A stretch of 64,000 bases of DNA. Origin: Anadara kagoshimensis. Lineage: Eukaryota > Mollusca > Bivalvia > Arcoida > Arcidae. The notes beneath the pieces are model-generated. The model saw nothing but the letters and a program-made list of their open reading frames with translations. It had not been told where the DNA came from and searched no databases. The position numbers and the translations under genes were made by a program. Below, piece after piece: positions 37,901-45,700 of this stretch; position 1 is the stretch's first letter; each line of letters starts with the position of its first letter. The stretch lies in NCBI GenBank assembly GCA_021292105.1, contig CM037874.1:16102615-16166614 (forward strand), read 5' to 3'.

Positions 37901-39326
37901 CGACGATGTTGCTAATGTAAATACCGGAAAACATGTGCTTGCATCTTAATCATATCGGCGCTTGAGTAGATAATGGATTTGAGTAAAGTGCCAAAATGAC
38001 TTGATCTGATTATCGGTAGTTTTTATTTTCAACTTCCTGTTTTACGGCTGTTTTTATTAAGGTAAAGACAACACAGTTTTTGTTCAGAAATAAAAAAAAT
38101 TGATGTGAAATTAATTCATCCCCAGACTAGCACACGACCAGTCGGGCTAGTCAGCAAAATTTTCACATGCCCGGACCAAGATTTTACTAGACATTGTCTG
38201 TCGGACGTGGGCTAATGTCGAACCCTGAACTTTCCATTTTCGTTAGAAAATTTTTAAAATATGTTTGAAAATTACGAAAATATGTAAAAATATCGGAAAT
38301 TTCAATTTTTAGACAAATTTTACTTTTCCCAAATTATTCTTAAACTATCTCATTATTTTTTCGTCACATGTAAAATAAATCAAGATGTAAACTATATATG
38401 TTGTCTGCAAATGGAGTGTCTGACTTATTTATCCGATCCAGGTTTGAAACATTTAGTACCAGGTAAATATAGTTTTTAATGAAATCAAACGCGTGTGACA
38501 CTTACGCCATTTTCAGTAAAATATGTGTTTTTCACTATATAATATGATGTTAAAACGGGTGTAAAAACGAGGTCAATTGCTCATGTCATACCGGAAGTGT
38601 ATGATCGTTTTTTCTTGTTAAAAATTTTATTTTTTAACTAATTCTGTTGTTAATCTAAACTAGACTACTTAAAATATATTTATTAGAGAAAAATCAGTTT
38701 TTTAGAATTAATCACGTAAAATCACGTGATCCGGGAGACCTCCCACGAACTTTCCACACATTCTTTAAAAAAGCATCTAACTGGAGGGTATTGTTTACAA
38801 ACGATGTTTACCGGTATTTAACGAAAATAACCCAGGTTATTTCCGGTTTTGAAACTGATTTGACAAGAAAATTGCAGTAAGACTCAAATGTTTATTGTTT
38901 GTTGACGATTGCCATTAATTTTTTGACACAAACTGTTAGTACCACGAACTTAGGACACACGAGGATAATGGTTCACGATACATTCCCTTGATTCGACAGG
39001 TAGGTTTACACCTTGTGTAAGCCTTCAATCTAAATCTTTGGGATATTCATGGGATGGAAGATAAGTATCTTTGATTATGTGCCAAAATGTACTTCCTATG
39101 AATGATATTTGGTATAAAGAAAATGCCACGAACTTCACGAAGTTATGCGACTTGTCATGTTGAGGATATGGTTAATGTCAACAAAAATCAATCAGCCCTT
39201 GGAAAATTTTATCCAGCTATTTGTCACTCAGTATAATCGACACATAAAATTCTTTTGAGACAGTGATTTCAATACCTGGTGTTGGATTGCATCGTAAAAC
39301 CCCTTGCGGAAATCTTTAACAAACAT
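10236..39326 (-). CDS. CDC45: CDC45, replication initiation factor and CMG helicase subunit; 18 coding exons, 563 aa
   Basis: CDC45 joins MCM2-7 and GINS to form the CMG helicase at nuclear replication forks. Exons in transcript order: 39326-39276, 33590-33531, 32036-31944, 31050-30956, 25912-25798, 23810-23695, 23042-22994, 22416-22355, 19867-19757, 19169-18981, 18378-18280, 17410-17299, 14663-14608, 14127-13989, 13279-13196, 12031-11913, 11327-11251, 10300-10236. All junctions are GT-AG, phases agree throughout, and the sum is 1692 nt including TAA. Length matches human CDC45 (566 aa). Recognisable parts: start MFVKDFRKGFYDAI; DHH-phosphoesterase-like GFDVDALCACRIL (D26, D28); the acidic loop around residues 130-150 (DYDDLFREDE, SDEDSGNDSDGSE) then basic KRKR 155-158; GQKRLHEFLAEMGLPL; NFFGKAFEQAAGSTNSR; C-terminus DRSKFFDALISLLQ. 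The gene is intact. Intron 1 (33591-39275) and intron 4 (25913-30955) are swollen by repeats. It is head-to-head with UFD1, and family knowledge suggests S-phase/E2F control. Confidence 0.96.
10301..13195. other. CDC45 introns 15-17: contents
   Basis: These introns hold a (GA)n run at 11100-11119, a family C repeat at 12108-12225, a poly(A) run at 11826-11850 and a short (TA)n/(GA)n run at 12678-12707. Overlapping short frames at 10521-10756 lie in unremarkable AT-rich intron. No further gene is seen. Confidence 0.5.
12108..12225 (+). repeat. Interspersed repeat, family C copy 3
   Basis: Contains CAATCCAAAGGCAAAGTAAA, TTAAACATGTGAAC and GGTGCTCTGGAAGGGTAAGC, shared with copies 1, 2 and 4. 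It lies in CDC45 intron 15. Confidence 0.5.
13393..13480 (-). repeat. SINE-Y fragment, reverse
   Basis: Reverse complement of the SINE-Y end: a TGGTTTTATGTCC block, then ATCTTTCAGTTATATTGAGA and CATCACCAGTTATAG. It lies in CDC45 intron 14. Confidence 0.4.
15598..15740. repeat. Hairpin-forming inverted repeat (~50-bp arms)
   Basis: AAGAAATGACATTTCTG, then GGTATTTCAAGGGGTA and GAAAGATAGT on the left, are mirrored on the right by ACTATCTTTCACTACCCCTT, GAAATACCATGATCAGAATG and TCATTTCTT. The arms are separated by about 30 bp. It sits immediately left of the large foldback at 15778. Confidence 0.75.
15778..17240. mobile_element. 1.46-kb foldback (palindromic) element with ~0.7-kb arms
   Basis: The left end (GAATTCCTGGGTCCCCCGCC) is mirrored at the right end (GGCGGGGGACCCAGGAATTC). 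The arms stay complementary through GTATACTAGTATACTG, the AACATTTTTTTTACCCCCAC region and CATTATTGTGGTCAAAGTCC. The centre is near 16488, where GGGACTTTGACCACAA begins the return arm. A direct AGTAATGTC at 15739-15747 and 17245-17253 may be a target-site duplication. It has no transposase frame and lies in CDC45 intron 12. Confidence 0.8.
17540..17712 (-). repeat. Common interspersed repeat (GACCTTGTGACCTTGAC type)
   Basis: Contains GACCTTGTGACCTTGAC, AAGTTTGATTAAAATCCATC and a run of GACAGACAG-like sequence. Related text, inverted, is at 53760-53945 (GATGGATTTTGATCAAACTT). It lies in CDC45 intron 11. Confidence 0.4.
18444..18622. mobile_element. MITE-A copy
   Basis: It begins AGTCCAACCTGCCTTAAAGA and ends GACAGGTGTGACTG. 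The interior matches the copies at 6332, 31291 and 56546. It lies in CDC45 intron 10. Confidence 0.7.
18690..18830 (+). repeat. SINE-V-like repeat copy
   Basis: The GCTAAAGGTCTAATGGCTTT block, CCAAGAACTGACTACC and GAAAGAATCTTGACTG are shared with other SINE-V copies. It lies in CDC45 intron 10. Confidence 0.4.
19945..20210 (+). repeat. Interspersed repeat (TTCAAAGGGCAATAACTCC family)
   Basis: Blocks TTGCACTTATGTTCAAAGGG and ATCAATGTTGATGCTTTGCA recur at about 9490-9665 and, inverted, at about 45585-45745. It lies in CDC45 intron 8. Confidence 0.5.
21380..22060 (+). repeat. Four tandem-like copies of a ~160-220 bp unit
   Basis: Each unit contains GGCCATCTTGGATATGC or a variant, then AATAAATCAACTGACCAAGT, TTCAGCTCAATCGGATG and TTTTAAATGCATGGAAACC. 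Units start near 21390, 21607, 21767 and 21922. The array ends at the CA microsatellite and lies in CDC45 intron 8. Frames across it are not genes. Confidence 0.6.
22060..22095. repeat. (CA)n microsatellite
   Basis: A run of CA dinucleotides following CCCACG, then CAGACAGACAGG. Opposite-strand frames reading poly-Cys/Val are artefacts of it. Confidence 0.9.
22687..22714. repeat. (GA)n microsatellite
   Basis: About 14 GA units in CDC45 intron 7. Confidence 0.9.
22715..22925 (-). repeat. SINE-V-like repeat copy
   Basis: Contains a GGTGTTTTATGCCCCATTCC block, GTGTCCAAAGAAAACC, ACTTTCTCATACTAGGATCT and a tRNA-like GACCACTCAGCCACC end. It lies between two GA microsatellites in CDC45 intron 7. 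Confidence 0.4.
22935..22981. repeat. (GA)n microsatellite next to CDC45 exon 7
   Basis: About 23 GA units end 13 bp from the CDC45 exon 7 donor side (exon 22994-23042). Transcribed as (TC)n, it is a pyrimidine tract directly downstream of the exon 7 donor. Confidence 0.85.
24023..24344 (+). mobile_element. SINE-Y, full-length, with 14-bp target-site duplication
   Basis: It has a tRNA-like head (GCGGTAGCTCAGTTGATAGA), a unique body and a TTCTTGACTGGGACATTAAA 3' region ending in CACTCACTC repeats. It is flanked by perfect CACTTCGTCTCCGA at 24009-24022 and 24345-24358. It lies in CDC45 intron 5, antisense to the gene. At least seven other partial or full copies occur in the window. Confidence 0.85.
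25530..25740 (+). repeat. Common interspersed repeat (ACGACCTTGACCTTTTC type)
   Basis: The style is like the family at 17540 and 53760: a GACCTTGACC motif, then GCAGGCAGACAGACATATCC and GCTAGGGGTATAATTACC. It lies in CDC45 intron 5. Confidence 0.35.
25891..26410 (-). repeat. 61-bp minisatellite copying the CDC45 exon 5 acceptor junction (9 copies)
   Basis: The true exon 5 boundary (TTTGCAG then TCACCGTCC, exon end 25912) is the first copy. Equivalent points recur every 61 bp to 26338, with a diverged ninth 58 bp further on. Each unit repeats about 21 nt of exon start plus the intron tail (minus strand CATTTGCAG or CATTTACAG, then TCACCGACTTGTAGATGTAC). All decoys lie upstream of the real acceptor in the transcript. 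Use of a decoy in the exon 4 phase meets TAA within ~35 nt. Confidence 0.9.
26430..26494 (-). repeat. Left half of a SINE-V copy interrupted by the LTR element
   Basis: The text ...CAGTTCATGGATAGT ends at the LTR and continues after it at 29399 as TAGTGGAGGAAACCAG. The related copy at about 32952 reads CAGTTCAGGGATGGTGGAGG without interruption. Confidence 0.65.
26495..26988 (+). repeat. 5' LTR
   Basis: Copy of 28926-29398. It contains a short hairpin (CCTTCTGTTATCTAACAGAA), TATATAAG near 26763 and a (CA)n run at 26790-26808. The two LTRs differ by small indels and substitutions in the last ~200 bp, so the insertion is not brand new. Confidence 0.8.
28080..28265. repeat. (CAA)n-like low-complexity tract in the LTR element interior
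   Basis: Imperfect CAA/CGA triplets on the plus strand. The opposite-strand frames (Cys/Val/Ser-rich) are artefacts. Confidence 0.75.
28926..29398 (+). repeat. 3' LTR
   Basis: Matches 26495-26988. It is preceded by a purine-rich GAGAAGGGCATAGAA (weak polypurine-tract candidate) and followed by the TAGT duplication. Confidence 0.8.
29399..29575 (-). repeat. Right half of the interrupted SINE-V copy
   Basis: TAGTGGAGGAAACCAGAATG, TTTCTCACACTAGAATGTGC and a tRNA-like GGTGCTGTGGTCC / CTCAGCCACTGAGAT end continue the repeat broken at 26494. Confidence 0.6.
30178..30985 (-). repeat. 26-bp minisatellite copying the CDC45 exon 4 donor junction (about 28 copies)
   Basis: The true exon 4 end and donor (minus strand CTGTGATAG then GTGAGTGG, exon end 30956) is repeated into the intron as CACTCACCTATCACAGATAT on the plus strand with a 26-bp period. 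Four or more longer units near 30328, 30463, 30571 and 30858 also copy ~40 nt of exon 4 (ACCTAACATATTTTTCTGGC versus exon ACCTGACACATTCTTCAGGC). Most units keep a consensus donor. Reading past the true donor meets TGA at once. Confidence 0.9.
31080..31590 (+). repeat. R1 interspersed repeat carrying a MITE-A insertion
   Basis: Blocks ATACAGCAAACTG, CTTGCAATAGCTTA and CAGGGGAAACTACCTTTATT recur at 42115-42410 and, inverted, 52449-52745. This copy is split at 31290 by MITE-A. Confidence 0.65.
31291..31469. mobile_element. MITE-A with TA duplication
   Basis: Begins CAGTCAAACCTGCCTTAAAG and ends GACAGGTTTGACTG, flanked by TA at 31289-31290 and 31470-31471. The paralogous R1 copy at about 42295 reads through (GACAACTAGATTG) without it, giving an empty-site comparison. 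TA duplication and inverted ends fit a Tc1/mariner-type MITE. Confidence 0.85.
31621..31815 (+). repeat. SINE-Y copy with intact-looking tRNA head, 3' truncated
   Basis: TGTAGCCCAGTTGGTAGAGT (A box) and GGGTTCGAACTCT (B box) are followed by the SINE-Y body to about 31815. It lies in CDC45 intron 3. Confidence 0.6.
32120..32520 (+). repeat. Two tRNA-headed SINE-W copies with an internal 54-bp duplication
   Basis: Heads ATGTAGCTCAGTGGGTAGTG (about 32132) and CTGGTAGCTCAGTGGGTAGA (about 32415) each have a B-box-like region (CTGGGTTCTAATCCC in the first). The block CTTTGTCTGCTGCATTCTTC through GGGGGCTCAATCGACC is repeated twice near 32191-32298. It lies in CDC45 intron 2. Confidence 0.6.
32530..33080 (+). 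repeat. SINE-V-like repeats in CDC45 intron 2
   Basis: Pieces such as TGTTTGAGAAAACTGGAGTA, GATTCAAACCTGGGTCTTTC (B-box-like), GTCAGTTCAGGGATGGTGGA and CTCATACTAGGATCTGCCC match other SINE-V copies. The short overlapping frames here are derived from them. Confidence 0.5.
33915..34420. repeat. Intronic copy of the CDC45 promoter-proximal segment
   Basis: Diverged but collinear with 38705-39090: CTTGTGATCCACGAGACATC vs CACGTGATCCGGGAGACCTC, then AACGAAAATAACCCAAG vs AACGAAAATAACCCAGG, then AGATTCAAATGTTGATTGTT vs AGACTCAAATGTTTATTGTT, then GGAGGATAAGTATTTTGGC vs GGAAGATAAGTATCTTTG. The block is interrupted from about 34257 by TIR elements. Confidence 0.65.
34257..34955. mobile_element. TIR element with nested elements, CDC45 intron 1
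   Basis: Outer inverted ends are TGGTGGCTTATTTCTGACAT (about 34260) and ATGTCAGAAATAAGCCACTA (about 34936). Nested inside are an inverted repeat at 34430-34561 (GGCAGGTTACACAGCCCCAT mirrored by GGGGCCGTGTAACCTGCC) and the 34566-34810 MITE-D. Confidence 0.65.
34566..34810. mobile_element. MITE-D
   Basis: Ends are TTTGTCACCCTTCAAAG and CTTTGAAGGGTGACAA, inverted. A second copy is at 59997-60241, sharing GTGGTAGTAGTTTGATCTTT and GTGTGACTTACATATG. Confidence 0.75.
35636..36193. mobile_element. Foldback MITE-like element (~560 bp), CDC45 intron 1
   Basis: The left arm (TGACTTACATGAGCCAAG, GCTAAAAATCCTAATT, GGGTGTTTACAATGGTAAAA) is mirrored by the right arm (TTTTTTATCATTGTAAACAC, GGAATTTTTAGTAAC, CATGCAAGTAAAAGACTC). 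No coding capacity is seen. Confidence 0.65.
36808..38232. mobile_element. Possible 1.4-kb DNA element with short inverted ends, CDC45 intron 1
   Basis: The left end (ACTTCAGGGTCCAACA) is mirrored by the right end (TGTCGAACCCTGAACT). Inside each end lies a related GACCAGTCGGGCTAGT segment in direct orientation (about 36847 and 38129) and CTAG-rich text. The 90-aa frame at 36829-37101 lies in it and resembles no transposase. Confidence 0.45.
38705..39090. repeat. CDC45 promoter-proximal member of a duplicated segment
   Basis: Counterpart of 33915-34420. It lies 190-570 bp inside CDC45 intron 1, next to exon 1. Confidence 0.6.
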
Positions 39327-39753
39327 TTCGACAATATCAATGTGTATTTGGTGTTTTCATCATTTGTTTCTGGCGCGTATATCCTCGAGAACACGTTTTG
39401 TTATTTTGTCTGTTATTGGACAAAAGTCAAGCAGACGAAATTTTAGTCCAATCAAATTTTGTTTCATGAATCTGTTAAACGTCGTAGTGGGGATTACCGT
39501 CAATTTGGTTATTGCCCCTGTTCGTAATAATGTTGTTCTGCGCAGATTCTTCTATTCGGGTTAGAGTAAGAAAAAGGTGCAAGGTGCTTGTCTAGACAGA
39601 TGTAAACTTCCTGTTTCGGTTTTACATGTCATAGGAAAAATATGACACATTTTCTATTTTTATCAAAACAATTACCAAAATTAAGCTAGATTCAACTGTC
39701 AATATTCAATACACTATATAGAAAAAGCAAAGAGAAAATCAACATTAGTAAAA
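39327..39753. promoter_or_regulatory. Bidirectional promoter interval between CDC45 and UFD1
   Basis: The start codons of the divergent genes are 427 bp apart. The interval holds two oppositely oriented CCAAT boxes (ATTGG at 39415-39419 and CCAAT at 39448-39452, centres 33 bp apart), a GGCGCG core at 39372-39377 that could be part of an E2F-like site, and TTCCTGTTTC near 39607 that could be an ETS-like site. No TATA box at a usual spacing is evident. Transcription start sites cannot be placed from sequence. Confidence 0.65.
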
Positions 39754-42700
39754 ATGGTAAGTTGTAAACGATTTTGAAGATTTTACTGGGTAAATAATTC
39801 ACATTTAGTTTAACAAGAAAAAAGAAAGCTTAATAATGGGAAATTCACAACATCTCTAGGCTTTCCTTCAGCATTTAAGACCTGCCATACATTTTAGGGA
39901 CAAAAAATAAATAAATTTAGGGGCAAATTCACAAGAGTCAGTTGGTTTTTACTAAATTTAACTCATTGTACTGTTGTATGCATAATCTTTAAGCCAAGAA
40001 CTTTTTAAACTATGGTTTTGTTTCTGAAGGATAGGCGGCACCTTCAGTCTGATTTGTCACGGTCCGAACTGTCTCTGATCTTACATTTATGTTAGTTTAG
40101 AGAACATTATCATAGCATTAAGACAATCAACAAAAATAATACGACTGAAGGTTTGACCGTAAAGAAATTTCAGCAGTCAAGCCTTTCAAAACCCTAATCT
40201 ATTTTTGCGAAATCCTGAATCCATTCAAATTGATTCATGTTGAAATCTCTTGAGATCCTGTTCTGTTCTTGTTTAAAAATTGCAATGTATTGCGGAAAAT
40301 TTCACATAAATTTGACACAAATCTTCATCTCACCAATATACGGATTGTTGTGTTGAATAAATGGACGTTTGAAATTTGATTGGTTTTAGAATTTTGTACA
40401 CATTATCTATGATGAAAAAGCTGCAATGTTTTATAAGTATGCCAGACGTTCCTTGCTTTGAACAATCATTAAATCTTCTATTTGTAGCAATAAAGCTACA
40501 TGGTGTAGTATATAAAAATGCACCACATACTATTATCTCACCAATATGTGTTTAAGTGAAATTTAAAATTACTCACTTTACAAATTGGCAACTGTTTATT
40601 TCAGTTTGGATTCCGTATGTACCAGAATGAAATGGGTCGTAATTTTAACCAGACCTACAGATGTTATTCAGTAACTATGCTTGCAGACAGAGAAGATGTA
40701 GAAAGAGGTGGAAAAAGTAAGTTTTGAATACACCATTGCCTTTTGATAGCATGTAATTTACTACTTATTTATAATTTGTTGTGATTATTGAGGATTTTTA
40801 AGGGTTCAGCAGAACTTCAGTCTTATTATATTTTAAAAGTAAACAAAAAATAGATTAAGATATCAAAAATTGTAAATCTTATGATGAGGATGGAGTTATC
40901 AATTATTGCATAAGGGTAATGAGTGGCTATATCAATGCATGATGTACATGAAACCAGTTTTCAACTTTTCAGAAACATGACATTTGATTTAAGAAACAGA
41001 GAATAAAGCTATGTCATAAAATTTCAAATTCAGATAATAGAGGAAATCAGTTTTCAAATTTTCAGAAACAGGTGATAGATGAAATTTAATTTCAGAAACA
41101 AATAATACTGTATAAGAAGAAACATTTGTGAGGAAGAAATATTTGTGATTTTCACAGTGACACTTGTACCACGATTAATTCTTCTCAGCCAAAATTTTGG
41201 TTTTCCTTGGTTCACTTTTCCTACAGTTAGAACCATGAAAATTTCTTACCATGAAATAGTTTAGAAGATCACAACCGCAAACATTTCCTAATATTTTTTC
41301 TTATACAGTAGATCAAATCAAATTTGAAAAACAGATCATTTGTGAACATTATACATTCACTTTTGGAAAATAGCCGACCGTTTAATGTTATCATGCTGCC
41401 CATTGATCTTGTAATCTGTTAACATTAGATTTCGCTTAACTAGTCCTACAGTTTCAATGGAATTAAATGAAATTTGGTTTGTTATGACCTGAATAAGTCC
41501 ATATTATAGATTTGTAATGCAGTTCAAATATTAATGGAATTATTTTCCTTTTACACTTAGATTTATTTCACACTATATGAACAACTTGGGACACTAACTG
41601 GTTATACAGTTTCGAGTGGTATGTGTATTATGTAATGCTCGGCATTACTCTTGTTTTATTCTGTATTATTTATTAATTTGTCTTTCTTATTTTAGTCATA
41701 ATGCCACCATCAGCACTTGATCAACTAAGTAAGTAGCACTTATATTTGTACAATTAAACTATATATTGAATGCACTAATTGGGTGATGTTAAAAGTCCCA
41801 ATGCCTTAAGTGTGGATAGGGCGGTGTTGAAAATATCTTCAGATGGATCTGCAAGGATGCAGGTGTATATATATAGTATTAGATACTTATTTTCACTTCA
41901 ATGTCAAATTACAATACCTAATATCAACACATATCGCGACACTGCAATTTGTACATTATCATGTAAAATGTATTCATCTTGGTCCTGATGAAGGCCAACC
42001 ACGCCCAAAAACTCGACCAGCACCATAATACCTACATTAAAAGTTTCAAAATATCAGAAGATGTTGGTGTTTGTCCCAATTATTATATATATTGAGTGCG
42101 GTGACAGTTCAAATTACCCAGTGATTTTGTTACCTTAAAAAAACTACCTTCTGTTTTTTAAATTGGGAAAATTTAAAGTTCTAAAATATAGCAAACTGCA
42201 TAATAACATGCTTGCAATAGGTTATGATTCTCATTGTAAAGATTTTATATTATGACAGTATCTAACATTTTATGGGTAAGGACAACTAGATTGTATAATT
42301 TGTATTTGCTAGTATATCACTGTTGTTTTGGGAATTTTAGTGGTCAAATTGGGAAGTTTTAGTAATTTTTCCCCAGGGGAAACTACCTTTATTCGGTAAT
42401 TTTAGGCAAACGAAATCATGTACTAGAATCTTCCATACCACAAACCATAGTATTCAAAATGAGGTCCAATTTGTGCCATGAATGCTGAACTTCAAAGCTG
42501 TTAAAGAAAAATAATAATTTAACCAGGGTTTCAAAATTATGTTAACTTTTGTAATTGAAGGTCCAGGACCTTTTGCCTTTATTTTTGGCAGGTCTCACAT
42601 ACTGTTGAAAGTCCAATATCATCATTGAAAGGGTTTATGTGTAATTATGTTATTATGTAGAAAAGAAGTATTATCCTGGTAAAAAACTAGAAAAACTGTG

Positions 42701-45700
42701 AGCCACAAGCTCACAAAAAATACCCCCCCCCCACTCCCCCCACATAAAAAAAATCCATTGGATCAAATTTTTAAATAGGAGGTGCACATTTACATTATAT
42801 CACAAAGATTGTGTGAAAGTTTCATGAAAATCCATTGAAGGGTTTAGGAACAGTTGCGGATAAAAGATAGGTACCCTAAGGTGTAACGGAAGGACGTCCA
42901 CACAGACTGACACCCCTATCACTATATACCCCCCACTTTCTAAGTGGCAGGTATAATAACAGGTCCTGTCCATCTAACTTTTACAGTTTAAATTTCAAGG
43001 GTCTCGGTATAAAATCAATAGGTCCTGGACCTCGGACCCGATTTATCAGGACTTGTCAGATCCTGTCAGCTCATTTAAGATCTTTGACTTTATAATACCT
43101 GTTTATATGTTACCATGGTAATGTATCCATGCAATCTGTTGCCAGAAAACAAATGTAACACTCTGTCATTTAGCCCTTTTAGCCAATTGCTAATTTTTTA
43201 TGATTTCTGGCTCTAAATAAAAGCTATTGGCTAATATGTTTGCTCTGAAATTTTTATCAATTTCTTTGTGATGCAGACGAAAATCACTAATTGTTTTCTT
43301 AATTTTTAAGTATGAAAAAATAATACAAGCTTGTTGTTAATAAGACTCTCTTAGAGGAACCACCAGTACATTTCAGACATTTTTGTTGCTTTTCTTAATT
43401 TTTCTGACTTTGTAACATGTAAATTGACTCCTACATTTTAAAACTGGCTAATCTTTTGGCTTAAACTTGAGAGCCAGAGATAACCCTGCTGTCTAAACTT
43501 AACTTTCATTTTAATTACTTCAGCACGTCTCCACATACAGTATCCAATGTTGTTTAAATTGTCCAATAAAAAGAAGAGTAGAGACACACATTGTGGTGTG
43601 TTGGAGTTTGTCGCTGATGAAGGGCGTATTTATATACCATACTGGGTAAGTCAGCTTGATACATTGATGTATGGGAAATAGTTTACCATATTTATATACC
43701 ATACTGGGTGAGTCAACTTGATACATTGATATATGGGAAATAGTTTACCATATTTATATACCATACTGGGTAAGTCAACTTGATACATTGATATATGGGA
43801 AATAGTTTACCATATTTATATACCATACTGGGTAAGTCAACTTGATACATTGATATATTGGAAATAGTTTACCGTATTTATATACCATACTGGGTAAGTC
43901 AACTTGATACATTGATATATTGGAAATAGTTTACCGTATTTATATACCATACTGGGTAAGTCAACTTGATACATTGATATATGGGAAATAGTTTACCATA
44001 TTTATATACCATACTGGGTAAGTCAACTTGATACATTGATATATGGGAAATAGTTTACCATATTTATATACCATACTGGGTAAGTCAACTTGATACATTG
44101 ATATATGGGAAATAGTTTACCATATTTATATACCATACTGGGTAAGTCAACTTGATACATTGATATATTGGAAATAGTTTACCGTATTTATATACCATAC
44201 TGGGTAAGTCAACTTGATACATTGATATATTGGAAATAGTTTACCGTATTTATATACCATACTGGGTAAGTCAACTTGATACATTGATATATTGGAAATA
44301 GTTTACCGTATTTATATACCATACTGGGTAAGTCAACTTGATACATTGATATATGGGAAATAGTTTACCGTATTTATATACCATACTGGGTAAGTCAACT
44401 TGATACATTGATATATGGGAAATAGTTTACCATATTTATATACCATACTGGGTAAGTCAACTTGATACATTGATATATGGGAAAAGTGATTAAATGGTTT
44501 ACCATATTTTTTGTTGAATCTTTTATAGACAGATTGTTTTCCACCAATATTATTAGGTATGTCCGATGTCATGTTAAATGTTTTTAATATTATATGAACT
44601 TTGTTTTATATGTCAGTTGGTTTTGAGATACATTAAAATGATGGGTTGTAATTATGATTCATTTGGAACTAGTTTAATCTATACATGTGCCATTGACTTA
44701 ATTCTCCAACCTTAGCCATGAATTGGTGGCCATTTTTGTTGATATCAATACTCAAAAAAATGTATCGATATATCATATCAATGATATATCAATGACAGCC
44801 TTAATAATGATACACTGGTAATACCTGTTCAACAGGTGTCTGATCCATTACCATAAATTATTGTTACAGCTCTAGACACTCATATGACCTGACAAAATTT
44901 TGGGGAGTAAATAGAGGGGCTATGATATACTTGTAATACTGATTCAGCTGGCTTCCAATTAAGGCTTCCAAGTGTACACATTATGTTTCGTGTTTTGGTA
45001 GTAAACATTTTCAAAATCTGTAAACAAACAATATACATAGTATGTAAACTGTCAATTGATACAGTACATATATTTTAAAAAAAAATCAAAAGATGCACTT
45101 TTTAGTAACAGAATATAAAAAGGCAGAATCTTTCTGTATTAAACCAAGAAGCAAGTAAATCATTAGTAGCAGTTATATACAGCCAAATCTTATGTTTTCA
45201 ATATATTGGTTTGGTGTAGTATCAGATTGTGCAATGTTTTGTTTAGTTGCATCCCTGTAAAAAATTACAGATTTTTTGTAAACGTGGAAGCCCTACTCCA
45301 AATCAAATACAGTACCATGTTAAACAGTTTTTGGTGTATCATTACACAGGGGCTTCTATAGCCTGACAAAATTTTATGGAGTAAACAGCAACAGATCTGC
45401 AATGGATCATACCATCCCTGATGAAGTTCAGAAGGAGAGAATCTTTTTGTTATGAATTTATTTTTTCTTTCAATAAGATTAAAATTATGTACAAATGTAC
45501 AAAGCATTTTGGCTAACCTACATCTTACAGTCCTTCCATCCGTCCAAAATTCTTGTCTGTGCAAATTCTCAAAAACTAAGAAGCACTTTTTCACGAAACT
45601 TGGTGCAAACTGCAAAGCATCAACATTTCTAGGGGATGTGCATATTGTTAACCCAAGTTGATTTGCTTATTTTCCTAGGAGTAATTGTCCTTTGAACCTA

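Noticed and set aside
43520-44572. Minus-strand frames of 68-79 aa
   Set aside because: They are antisense readings of the 62-bp donor-junction array.
45265-45615. 116-aa minus-strand frame in UFD1 intron 4
   Set aside because: It lies in an interspersed repeat whose relatives occur at 9490 and 19945. No domain is recognised.
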